Positions 18,999-26,215 of a stretch of 64,000 nt of DNA are shown one piece after another; within the stretch, counting starts at the first letter, position 1; each line of letters starts with the position of its first letter. A program made the translations under genes and the position numbers. The notes under the pieces are model-generated. The model was not told where the DNA came from. It did no database searches and saw nothing but the letters and a program-made list of their open reading frames with translations. This DNA is from Vibrio atypicus. Its GTDB lineage: Bacteria > Pseudomonadota > Gammaproteobacteria > Enterobacterales > Vibrionaceae. Where the stretch lies: the NCBI RefSeq assembly GCF_009811315.1, contig NZ_BLID01000001.1, positions 186,001 to 250,000 of the forward strand. The letters run 5' to 3'.

Positions 18999-19160
18999 CT
19001 AGACCAAGGCTGAATCGTCATTGAATATTTCAAGGTGCCTAGAGCATTTATAGCAAGCTGCGCATCCCAAACAGTTAGTAGAAACATGTTCTGTACATTG
19101 AAGAATAATATTATCTATTTCTAGCTCTGTGCATTCAGGGTCCAAAACCGGCTCAAACAT
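18999..19160 (-). CDS. Small Cys-rich protein, 53 residues (new candidate)
   Basis: A short frame on the minus strand starts with ATG at 19160, preceded by AAAGGTAGG at 8 bp spacing, and ends with TAG at 18999. The peptide begins MFEPVLDPECTELEID. It has six Cys, four of them in the regular spacing CLGCAACYKC (C-x2-C-x2-C-x2-C, residues 30-39), followed by SRHLEIF. The regular spacing and good ribosome site argue for a real metal- or Fe-S-binding microprotein. It lies between tRNA-Ser and doxX on the same strand. I do not recognise the family, and chance occurrence is possible. Confidence 0.45.
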   Translation of the reverse strand: MFEPVLDPECTELEIDNIILQCTEHVSTNCLGCAACYKCSRHLEIFNDDSALV

Positions 19161-19259
19161 TCACAATGCCTACCTTTTACTTAGTTTTCGGGATGATAAG
19201 AGACAAGCATTCACTAATGGGGGTTCGAACTCCACAATTTTTAAACGCTATAAAACGAG

Positions 19260-19287
19260 AAAACCCCAGTCTTTCGACTGGGGTTTT
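19260..19287 (-). terminator. Terminator of tRNA-Ser
   Basis: An 11-bp perfect stem AAAACCCCAGT/ACTGGGGTTTT (19260-19270 with 19277-19287) with a 6-nt loop lies 5 bp beyond the tRNA 3' end on the minus strand. Confidence 0.85.
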
Positions 19288-19292
19288 GAATG

Positions 19293-19383
19293 TGGCGGAG
19301 AGATAGGGATTTGAACCCTAGATACGCTATTAACGTATGCCGGTTTTCAAGACCGGTGCTTTCAACCACTCAGCCATCTCTCC
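19293..19383 (-). tRNA. tRNA-Ser(UGA)
   Basis: This 91-nt class II tRNA on the minus strand starts GGAGAGATGGCTGAGTGG, has anticodon TGA in the CTTGAAA context, a long variable arm closed by ATACG/CGTAT, a GGTTCAAATCC T-arm, and encodes its CCA end. The acceptor stem GGAGAGA/TCTCTCC pairs fully. tRNA-Ser genes are known island integration sites, but no duplicated 3' end was noticed in the window. Confidence 0.97.
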
Positions 19384-19395
19384 GTTGCGGGACGT

Positions 19396-19424
19396 ATATT
19401 AGGTTTTGGCATGACTCTTGTAAA
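19396..19424 (-). promoter_or_regulatory. Promoter of tRNA-Ser
   Basis: On the minus strand TTTACA (19419-19424) and TAATAT (19396-19401) are separated by 17 bp. They are followed by a GC-rich CGTCCCGC stretch just before the tRNA, the discriminator type typical of stringently controlled stable-RNA promoters. Confidence 0.8.
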
Positions 19425-19699
19425 GCATTAATTTGCATTGATTTGTTCAAGTGGCGATAAAACAAACACTGGCTTACGTTTGTTAGAGTAGATTCTTGCG
19501 AGTTGTATCAATTTATGTTGATTAAAAGCTCTACTAACAGCTTTGCAATAAAATAGTGTTTTATTTTTAAGTTATTGAACTACAATTAAATAATGACTTT
19601 CAAGTTACACATGTACGCTCGAAAGTCATTGCACAATATTGTGAAGTAATTCAAACTTACTAAGTTAACTGTTCCTATTAGTCAATTTCAGAGGTTTTT
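19425..19699 (+). promoter_or_regulatory. Upstream region of the MaoC gene with a long inverted repeat
   Basis: This AT-rich gap holds no gene. It contains AATGACTTTC (19592-19601) and GAAAGTCATT (19621-19630), a perfect 10-bp inverted pair with a 19-nt spacer. It ends 69 bp before the MaoC start, so it could be an operator or a leader hairpin. Confidence 0.45.
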
Positions 19700-20401
19700 A
19701 TGAAAGTCGCTGACTTGTTTAAACATCGTGGTGAAGCACACTCAAAAAATCATTCAGAGTTCATGCAGTGGATGTCTCCAACTGTGCGTGAGTATTGGGG
19801 TGAGTTTTTGACGAAGGCAAACAATCGCCACCTGTTTACGCGTCTACGTGATCTTCAGCAACCAGCAGTGAACGATGAAGTTCAAGCACCTGAAACACCA
19901 AAAGCAGTAGAACCTAAGCCAATTGTGTTAAAGCCAGAAGCGCAAACACTGTATGAAGAGCTGCAACGTAAAATTGGCCAAGTGATTCACATTGGTGAAT
20001 GGTTAGACGTATCACAAGAGCGTATTAACCAATTCGGTCAAGTTACTGAAGATATGCAATGGATCCACACTGATCCAGAGCGTGCGGAAGCAGAATCGCC
20101 ATTCAAGACAACAATTGCGCACGGTTTCCTAACTCTAGCGCTACTGCCTAAGTTAACTGATAGCGTTGATCCGGACAAAAACCAATTTCCAACAGCGAAA
20201 ATGGTCGTCAACATTGGTCTTAACCAAGTTCGATTCCCTTACCCTGTCAAATCAGACAATCGCATTCGCGCGGTAAGTACGCTTTCAAAAGTAACACCTA
20301 TTCGTAAAGGCTTGGAAATTGAACGTGAGATCAAAGTAGAAATTGATGGTGTTCGTCGACCTGGTGCGGTTGTTACTTCGGTAATCCAACTACACTTCTA
20401 A
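19700..20401 (+). CDS. MaoC-like (R)-specific enoyl-CoA hydratase
   Basis: The 233-residue protein has a Vibrio-style N-terminal extension (about 1-85, predicted helical, ending in a Pro-rich linker) and a C-terminal hot-dog MaoC domain (about 90-232). The hydratase motif VTEDMQWIHTDPERA, near residues 110-125 with catalytic Asp and His, and the GFLTLALLP segment are clear. Such enzymes convert enoyl-CoA to (R)-3-hydroxyacyl-CoA for polyhydroxyalkanoate or lipid metabolism. No pha genes lie next to it. A GAGG ribosome site precedes the start. Confidence 0.85.
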   Translation: MKVADLFKHRGEAHSKNHSEFMQWMSPTVREYWGEFLTKANNRHLFTRLRDLQQPAVNDEVQAPETPKAVEPKPIVLKPEAQTLYEELQRKIGQVIHIGEWLDVSQERINQFGQVTEDMQWIHTDPERAEAESPFKTTIAHGFLTLALLPKLTDSVDPDKNQFPTAKMVVNIGLNQVRFPYPVKSDNRIRAVSTLSKVTPIRKGLEIEREIKVEIDGVRRPGAVVTSVIQLHF

Positions 20402-20420
20402 TCTCAAATTCAACGAATTA

Positions 20421-20449
20421 AAAAAGGATACGCATTGCGTATCCTTTTT
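20421..20449. terminator. Terminator between MaoC gene and the unknown 191-residue gene
   Basis: A perfect 13-bp stem AAAAAGGATACGC with its complement (20421-20433, 20437-20449) and a 3-nt loop works on both strands between convergent genes. Confidence 0.9.
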
Positions 20450-20466
20450 GCTTTCTTAGGCTTGGT

Positions 20467-21042
20467 TTATTTATTCATTGTGTAGCAGCACTCAAGGTCA
20501 TAATCTTCACCACTCTTCGCTGTGTATGCTTTTGTTTCAGTACATGCTTTAGGTTTGCCTTTCTCGTCACCTCTTACCAAGCTAATCCAATGGCGCATTG
20601 CCGAGATTTCAGAGCTTTCTTGAGGGAACATAGTGCAAGTTTCTAATTGAATGTCATCAATGCAAATCAGCTCTACACAACCTGTTCCTTTGTTTCGACC
20701 AAATGTGAGCTCTACGTGACTACCATTTCCATCACGGAACAAAATAGAGGTTGGATTTTCTTTTTCACCGCTGTAAGCAACAAAGTGTTTATTGCTCTTT
20801 AAGCCGCTGTGCGTGCCATCTTTGAAATAAGCTACAAGATGACGATAATCAATCATGTAAGCTGTTACGTCTTGATGTGAGCCGTTTTCTAGCGGGAACA
20901 TACGGTCAAGTAGCTGTTTCGCTTTGCTCTGTTTTTCTGAAGATTGCTTCGAGTTCGTTTTTTCAACCGCGAAGACTGCTTCAGCGATAAATGGCTTGTC
21001 TTGATTTTGGATTTCAGTTTTATCGATTGTAAGCATATTCAT
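20467..21042 (-). CDS. Conserved-type hypothetical protein, 191 residues
   Basis: I do not recognise a family. The protein is soluble, with no signal peptide or membrane segment. The first 50 residues are Lys/Gln/Ser-rich, and the rest is a beta-rich region with five Cys, two of them adjacent (ECCYT) near the C-terminus. A GAGGG ribosome site supports the start. It is divergent from the DUF3612 regulator, sharing the 165-bp region that contains three phased repeats, so it is a candidate target of that regulator. Confidence 0.7.
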   Translation of the reverse strand: MNMLTIDKTEIQNQDKPFIAEAVFAVEKTNSKQSSEKQSKAKQLLDRMFPLENGSHQDVTAYMIDYRHLVAYFKDGTHSGLKSNKHFVAYSGEKENPTSILFRDGNGSHVELTFGRNKGTGCVELICIDDIQLETCTMFPQESSEISAMRHWISLVRGDEKGKPKACTETKAYTAKSGEDYDLECCYTMNK

Positions 21043-21165
21043 AATGTTTCCCTCGCGGATATTTCACAACTTTTTATGTCCTAGAGCAAAGATTTCAAAC
21101 TTGCGTTTAGTTGTTTTGCGTTTTGTGACTTTGCTTACTTTCTATACTAGTGATTTTTTGACTAC

Positions 21166-21203
21166 AATTTCACAACAAAAATTTTACAATGTGAATTTTA
21201 CAA
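21166..21203. promoter_or_regulatory. Three direct repeats in the DUF3612 regulator promoter
   Basis: AATTTCACAA (21166-21175), AATTTTACAA (21180-21189) and AATTTTACAA (21194-21203) recur at an exact 14-bp period and end 4 bp before the start codon at 21208. TTCACA and TGTGAA also make an overlapping inverted pair. Likely binding sites for the XRE protein encoded downstream (inference). Confidence 0.55.
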
Positions 21204-21207
21204 AATT

Positions 21208-22725
21208 ATGCTGTCAAAAAGTCTTATACGTCAGTCCCATTTTTTGGGCACAAAAATCAGAAACCTGAGAAAACGCAACCACTTAACGATGGAAGATCTC
21301 TCTGCACGCTGTATCCGAGTGAATCCCGAGTATGCGCCATCAGTTTCTTATCTTTCTATGATTGAACGAGGAAAACGAGTACCCAGCATTGATATGCTTG
21401 AGGTGATCGCCGAGGTTTTTCAAAAAGATCCCGCTTGGTTTTTAGATGATGAACCAGAGCAAACAGATATCACTCCCGATAAGGGGAATCGAGGTGGTAT
21501 CAGTGGTATGGCTCTTGAACCAAGCTTCCTTTTTTCAAACGATATCCTACAAATCGCGATTCCGGAGATGCTCTCTCAGACAGGCATTACCGGGCGGCAG
21601 TTCGCTCATCTACTGATTCGAGCTCATCAAGAAAGTAATCAAAACCACTTTCCTGATTTAGAACGTGCAGCGGAAGAGATAGGTATGAAGCGGTTAAATC
21701 TATCTGCTGAAGATCTCATGGACATTGCCCGCAGTATGGGATTGACCATTCGCTGGATCTCTCGCCCCCCGCAAGACATTGTGGATGAACTTGGTGTAAG
21801 CGCGAAGCAAGTCGTCACGTCGTTTTTTGAGCCACCTGGCTTCATCTACCTCAATGAGATACTTAAAGAGTACCCTACCCGCCTCAAATACGATTTGGCG
21901 GTTTATCTTGGTCACTGCGTGTTACACAACAAAGAAGGTTTAAAGAGCGTACTTTCTGTAGGCCACGCGAACAGTTGGGAAGACAATTCTCAAAGTAACC
22001 CAACATCCGATCTTAACTCTCAAGATATTCTTCAAGCTTGGCGAGACTTCGAATCGAGTTTCTTTGCAGGAGCTCTACTCTGCCCTAAAGTCCCTTTTCG
22101 TCAGCTACTGGACAGAAATGGCTACGAAATCGATGTGCACGCGAAAGCCGGAGTTTCACCATCTGTCGCGATGCGAAGAATGACAGTGGTTTCACCTTAT
22201 CCCCATTGGCACTATTTCGATGCTTATGGACAGAATAAACTCAAAGCTGTTTATCGTGGAAACGGGATCCCTTTACCTTGGGGCAACATGCGCCAAGTCA
22301 ACGACCCTTGTCAGCACTGGGCGGTATTCAGACGCCTATCAGAGCCAAGAAACGGTAGCTCGGCGCAAATCTCTATCTTGAATGTGGGCGATGAGCCGCG
22401 CATCTACTGCTGTGAATCCGTCAACATGACTGACCCAGCCGGGAACAATCGAGTGTTATGTGCTGGTATCGACCTAAACCCTGCGATAGATGCGCAAGGA
22501 GGCGATTCCAGAATGATTGCTGAGGAGCTTAAAGCACTATGTGTGGGTAATGGTGGCTCGGCGTCTATTCCAAGGCACATTCGAAAGGAATTCACCACAA
22601 TCGCTAAAATCCTCAACATCAATTGGATTGAGCGAGGGATTGAATCTGATGCTCGGGTGATCTGTTCTCGTGGCGCAGTTTGTCCACGTAAACCAAGTTG
22701 CTACAACGGTTGTCAAGAAGAGTAA
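21208..22725 (+). CDS. XRE-family regulator with DUF3612 (short-chain fatty-acid regulator type)
   Basis: The 505-residue protein has an N-terminal XRE helix-turn-helix (about 12-75, with LRKRNHLTMEDLS and SYLSMIERGKRVPS). A long C-terminal region holds several Cys motifs and ends in a Cys cluster (VCPRKPSCYNGCQ). Its architecture resembles the RamB/ScfR acetate or propionate regulators, and Vibrio proteins of this kind are annotated DUF3612. In V. cholerae I recall a homologue beside glyoxylate-shunt genes; no aceA or aceB is present here. It probably regulates itself through the repeats in its promoter. C-terminal Cys residues could bind metal (inference). Confidence 0.8.
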   Translation: MLSKSLIRQSHFLGTKIRNLRKRNHLTMEDLSARCIRVNPEYAPSVSYLSMIERGKRVPSIDMLEVIAEVFQKDPAWFLDDEPEQTDITPDKGNRGGISGMALEPSFLFSNDILQIAIPEMLSQTGITGRQFAHLLIRAHQESNQNHFPDLERAAEEIGMKRLNLSAEDLMDIARSMGLTIRWISRPPQDIVDELGVSAKQVVTSFFEPPGFIYLNEILKEYPTRLKYDLAVYLGHCVLHNKEGLKSVLSVGHANSWEDNSQSNPTSDLNSQDILQAWRDFESSFFAGALLCPKVPFRQLLDRNGYEIDVHAKAGVSPSVAMRRMTVVSPYPHWHYFDAYGQNKLKAVYRGNGIPLPWGNMRQVNDPCQHWAVFRRLSEPRNGSSAQISILNVGDEPRIYCCESVNMTDPAGNNRVLCAGIDLNPAIDAQGGDSRMIAEELKALCVGNGGSASIPRHIRKEFTTIAKILNINWIERGIESDARVICSRGAVCPRKPSCYNGCQEE

Positions 22726-22748
22726 TCGATGAATTTTAGGCGAAAAAA

Positions 22749-22775
22749 AGCCAATCACAATAATCGTGATTGGCT
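22749..22775 (-). terminator. Terminator, stronger on the minus strand
   Basis: The 10-bp stem AGCCAATCAC/GTGATTGGCT is followed by seven T on the minus strand and by an AT-rich but T-poor stretch on the plus strand. It probably ends gntR transcription and may also stop the DUF3612 gene. Confidence 0.7.
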
Positions 22776-22824
22776 ATATATATCTGTGAACAAATTAGGT
22801 TCACTAACAACGTCAGTTGGCTAG

Positions 22825-22850
22825 GTGACCCTCGGCTTAATAAGGGTCAC
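22825..22850. other. Hairpin between the DUF3612 gene and gntR
   Basis: GTGACCCT (22825-22832) pairs with AGGGTCAC (22843-22850) around a 10-nt loop. It lacks a good T-tract on either strand. The rest of 22776-23006 shows no supported gene. Confidence 0.45.
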
Positions 22851-23006
22851 TTTAACTAAAGCATTAAGCGTGCCAACTTTTTCTATCAATAAAAATCGTT
22901 GTTTTTGTTCACTTTATAAACTGTTTCTGAAAAACCACACGCATAAGCAAAACTCAAAACAGGAATATTTGCATTATGCAAAAATCATTATGATTGCAAA
23001 ATGCAA

Positions 23007-24008
23007 CTACAAGCTATTTCCAACTTCAATTTGGTAGCCTAAATCGATACTTGCTTGCCAATTTTGTTCACCTTTAAGCCGTGCAATCAACTGCTCTGCA
23101 GCAACCTGACCTATTTTCTCACGTGGCGTGATTACCGTTGCTAATGCCGGGATCATCGCCTGACTGATGTCATGGCCGTGAAAACCCGCGATCGCCATTT
23201 GATCTGGAATGGAAATACCTCTTCTCTGACACTCGAATACCGCCCCTATCGCCAAATCATCGTTAGTACAGAAAATACCATCGACATCAGGGTACTTTTC
23301 AATAAGCTCAGAAAGTAGCTTTGAACCTAATGTAAACGAAGAAGCCTCTTCAGTTTGCAAGCTAATCACTTCTTTGCCCGCATCTTCCATTGCCTGACGA
23401 TAGCCAGCCATTTTCAAACGCGTTCGTTCATCCATACGTGCCGCAAAGTAGGCGATACTATTGCACCCTTTACTAAGCATGATGTTTGTCATTTCTTTCG
23501 CGGCTTGTCTATTGTCAAAGCCAACCGCCTGTTCAATTCGAGGCGAAAAGGTATCCATAATCTCGACAACGGGAATAGACGCCGTTTCAAGCATTTTGCG
23601 CGCTTTGTCAGTATGAACGTTTTCTGAGAGGATGATGGCATCGACGTTATAGGAAAGCAGCGAGGCAATGGACTTTTCTTCCAGCTCAGCACTGTAACCA
23701 TAGTGAGCAATCATGGTCTGATAGCCACCTGGCGTTGTGACCGATTCAATACCGCGCATAACCTCCGCAAATACTTGATTGGTTAATGAAGGAACCAGTA
23801 CACCAATGACATTTGATTTCGCGTTTGAAAGAATATCTGGCGCTCGATTTGGGATATAACCCAGATCTTCAACCGCTTGTTCGACTTTTTCGCGAATCGC
23901 TTCTGATACTTGCGAAGCGTCACGCAGACAACGGCTGACCGTCATTTTAGTCACACCCACTCGGTCAGCAATATCTTGTAAAGTTGGGCGCTTCTTTTTG
24001 TTTACCAT
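23007..24008 (-). CDS. gntR: LacI-family gluconate repressor GntR
   Basis: The 333-residue protein starts with a LacI-type helix-turn-helix (TLQDIADRVGVTKMTVSRCLR, about residues 8-28), a hinge region, and a periplasmic-binding-like effector domain (about 60-330). GntR represses gluconate uptake and kinase genes, with 6-phosphogluconate or gluconate as effector in relatives. The assignment rests on adjacency to gnd and gntK and on palindromes TGTTACYGGTAACA, which match the E. coli GntR operator type, both in its own upstream region and before the TRAP operon. Confidence 0.88.
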   Translation of the reverse strand: MVNKKKRPTLQDIADRVGVTKMTVSRCLRDASQVSEAIREKVEQAVEDLGYIPNRAPDILSNAKSNVIGVLVPSLTNQVFAEVMRGIESVTTPGGYQTMIAHYGYSAELEEKSIASLLSYNVDAIILSENVHTDKARKMLETASIPVVEIMDTFSPRIEQAVGFDNRQAAKEMTNIMLSKGCNSIAYFAARMDERTRLKMAGYRQAMEDAGKEVISLQTEEASSFTLGSKLLSELIEKYPDVDGIFCTNDDLAIGAVFECQRRGISIPDQMAIAGFHGHDISQAMIPALATVITPREKIGQVAAEQLIARLKGEQNWQASIDLGYQIEVGNSL

Positions 24009-24030
24009 ATTGTTCTTATTGTATCTGTTG

Positions 24031-24044
24031 TGTTACTGGTAACA
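24031..24044. promoter_or_regulatory. GntR operator upstream of gntR
   Basis: TGTTACTGGTAACA is a palindrome broken only at the central two bases. It lies 23 bp before the gntR start and fits autoregulation. Confidence 0.75.
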
Positions 24045-24085
24045 TTGTACCTATAACTCGACCAATTGCTTGGCTTTAGATAACA

Positions 24086-24120
24086 AAAAAGAGCGCTCAA
24101 TTAGCTCAAGCACTCTTTTT
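24086..24120 (-). terminator. Terminator of the gluconate operon after gnd
   Basis: AAAAAGAGCGCT (24086-24097) pairs with AGCACTCTTTTT (24109-24120), with one G-U pair on the minus strand, followed by T residues. It separates gnd from gntR. Confidence 0.8.
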
Positions 24121-24143
24121 GCTACTCACATTAGGCAAACGAC

Positions 24144-25637
24144 CTACACTTTATGCTCTGTCCTTATGTTTTCACTCCAACTAAGGTGAAACTTTTGTTC
24201 TTCAGGTTTATCAACTCGAGAATAGGTATGTGAACCAAAGTAGTCGCGCTGAGCTTGAAGCAGATTTGCAGGCAAAACAGCGCAGCGCAGCGAATCAAAA
24301 TAACTCAACGCGGAACTGATACCCGGCATAGGTACACCTGACATTGCGGAGGAAGAGACTGTTTTTCTCCAACCCAATGTACTCGCTTCCAACTGGTGAG
24401 AGAAATGTCGATTAAGAAGTAGGTTCGGCAAATCCGGCTCGGTTTGATACGCAAAACTGATGTCTTGTAAAAAGTCCGCTCGAATAATGCACCCCGAACG
24501 CCATATCTTCGCAATTTTTGAAAAATCTAGCTGCCACTCCTCTTGGATTGAAGTCGCTGCCATCAAATCAAACCCTTGCGCGTACACCACCAATTTCGAG
24601 CAGTACAGCGCATCATGCAGATTCGCTAATATTTGCGATACTTCTTCTTTTTTGTTGAATTTCGTTTGTGCTTTTAAGCTCTCTGAAGCTTGGATACGCG
24701 TCGCTTTCTGAGCGCTTTGTGCGCGAGCAAAAACTGATTGGGCAATGGTTGGAGCCGGTGCACCTTGCTGCAAACTGTTTATCGCAGTCCATAGACCTGT
24801 GCCCTTCTGACCTGCTTTATCAAGCACAATATCAACAAATGGCTGGCCAGTTACAGGATCTGATGTTTGGAGAATATCGGCGCTAATTCCCATTAAGTAA
24901 CTATTCAGTACGCCTTGATTCCAGCTTTCAAACACCTTACCAACCGCATCAGCAGGTAGATCTAAAGTAAGGGTCATAAAATGGTACGCTTCGCAGATAA
25001 GCTGCATGTCAGCATATTCAATTCCATTGTGGACCATTTTTACATAATGGCCCGCTCCTGCCGGCCCTAAGTATGCGGCGCAAGGCTCGCCCTGCTCGAA
25101 CTGCCCTACTGGCAAGCCTTTATCATCTACTTTTGCGGCGATAGCTTCCCACATCGGCTGAACATACTGCCACGCTTGCTTACAGCCGCTTGCCATCAAA
25201 GCAGGTCCGATACGAGCACCGACTTCCCCTCCTGACACCGCAGTACTGAAAAAGCGTAACTTATCGCGATATTTGGCCTCGCGGCTTTCACTATCCGTCC
25301 ACAAACTGTTGCCTGTATCGATGACAATATCATCGCTGTTTAATCCAGCGTTAAGCAGATCATCAACAACAGATTCAATAATGTGTCCAGCTGGTAGTGA
25401 CAAGGCAATCACTCTAGGAGACTTAAGTGATACCAATAGATTAGCGAGACTATCAACTGAACTAAACGCACCTTTACTTTCAGATTTAGTGATGTTTTTG
25501 GCTTCGTTTTCAGCCCTAACTCTATGAGCCTCATTAATATCAAAGCCAACCACGTTAAACCCTTGATCAATCAAGTTCAGCGCCAAGCTTTTCCCCATAA
25601 CGCCTAACCCTATCATGGCTATATCAGAGTTACTCAT
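24144..25637 (-). CDS. gnd: 6-phosphogluconate dehydrogenase, decarboxylating
   Basis: This NADP-dependent enzyme converts 6-phosphogluconate to ribulose 5-phosphate. The start at 25637 (MSNSDIAMIGLGVMGKSLALN) has an AAGGAGG ribosome site and gives 497 residues. That is somewhat longer than the common 468-482. The N-terminal Rossmann motif GLGVMG, the substrate loop VSGGEVGAR near residue 130 and KMVHNGIEYADMQ with the catalytic Lys near residue 190 are present. The start overlaps the end of gntK by 8 bp, so translation is coupled. Confidence 0.93.
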   Translation of the reverse strand: MSNSDIAMIGLGVMGKSLALNLIDQGFNVVGFDINEAHRVRAENEAKNITKSESKGAFSSVDSLANLLVSLKSPRVIALSLPAGHIIESVVDDLLNAGLNSDDIVIDTGNSLWTDSESREAKYRDKLRFFSTAVSGGEVGARIGPALMASGCKQAWQYVQPMWEAIAAKVDDKGLPVGQFEQGEPCAAYLGPAGAGHYVKMVHNGIEYADMQLICEAYHFMTLTLDLPADAVGKVFESWNQGVLNSYLMGISADILQTSDPVTGQPFVDIVLDKAGQKGTGLWTAINSLQQGAPAPTIAQSVFARAQSAQKATRIQASESLKAQTKFNKKEEVSQILANLHDALYCSKLVVYAQGFDLMAATSIQEEWQLDFSKIAKIWRSGCIIRADFLQDISFAYQTEPDLPNLLLNRHFSHQLEASTLGWRKTVSSSAMSGVPMPGISSALSYFDSLRCAVLPANLLQAQRDYFGSHTYSRVDKPEEQKFHLSWSENIRTEHKV

Positions 25638-26133
25638 CCCAAGCCTCCTTAATAGCACTCAAAGAGTCACTAATGACAGAATCTACATCCTGAGAAATAT
25701 CTATAAACAGCGCCTCGTCCGCATGAGGTTCAACCAAGGCGTCAAACTGGCTTTTAAGCATGGCTTCACCATTAAAGTAGTGATTGGCTCGTTGCTTGTG
25801 ACGAGACCAGATAGTCTCAAAATCACCTTGAAGATAAACGATCAGCAAGTCAGAGTTATTGTGGCGCAAGACATCTCGATAAGCCGGCTTTAACGCTGAA
25901 CATGCAATTACCGCGGAATCATTCTCATGATAAAGTTCATTTAAGGTTGTGAGCCAACCGCAGCGGTCCTTATCACCGAGTGGAATACCCTGAGCCATCT
26001 TTTTAACGTTGGCTTCTGGGTGGTAATCATCACCATCAAAAAAAGGAATATTCAACGCTTTGGCGATTTCACTTCCAATAAGGCTTTTACCGCAACCCGA
26101 TACGCCCATAACTAAAATTTTTTTTGTTTTCAT
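25630..26133 (-). CDS. gntK: Gluconate kinase (gluconokinase)
   Basis: The 167-residue kinase phosphorylates gluconate to 6-phosphogluconate. The P-loop GVSGCGKS is near residues 10-17, followed by FFDGDDYHP (substrate binding), GIPLGDKDRCGWL and CSALKPAYRD, all typical of the GntK family. It is 82 bp downstream of dctM and overlaps gnd, placing uptake, kinase and dehydrogenase in one minus-strand operon. Confidence 0.95.
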   Translation of the reverse strand: MKTKKILVMGVSGCGKSLIGSEIAKALNIPFFDGDDYHPEANVKKMAQGIPLGDKDRCGWLTTLNELYHENDSAVIACSALKPAYRDVLRHNNSDLLIVYLQGDFETIWSRHKQRANHYFNGEAMLKSQFDALVEPHADEALFIDISQDVDSVISDSLSAIKEAWDE

Positions 26134-26215
26134 TGGGTAATACTATCCTTAGCCTTCAACATACACTGAAGACTGTGAACACCAATTTAGGAAACTCATT
26201 CATAATCCGGTGGGG

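Noticed and set aside
19218..19234. GGGGGTTCGAACTCC, resembling a tRNA T-arm, considered as a broken tRNA or att remnant
   Set aside because: The stem does not pair properly, no acceptor or CCA end matches, and no second copy was noticed.
19129..19314. 61-codon plus-strand frame ending in tRNA-Ser
   Set aside because: It crosses the tRNA terminator and tRNA and is opposite the better-supported Cys-rich frame.
22825..23037. 70-codon plus-strand frame between the DUF3612 gene and gntR
   Set aside because: It begins inside a hairpin, runs into the end of gntR on the opposite strand and has no supported start or domain.
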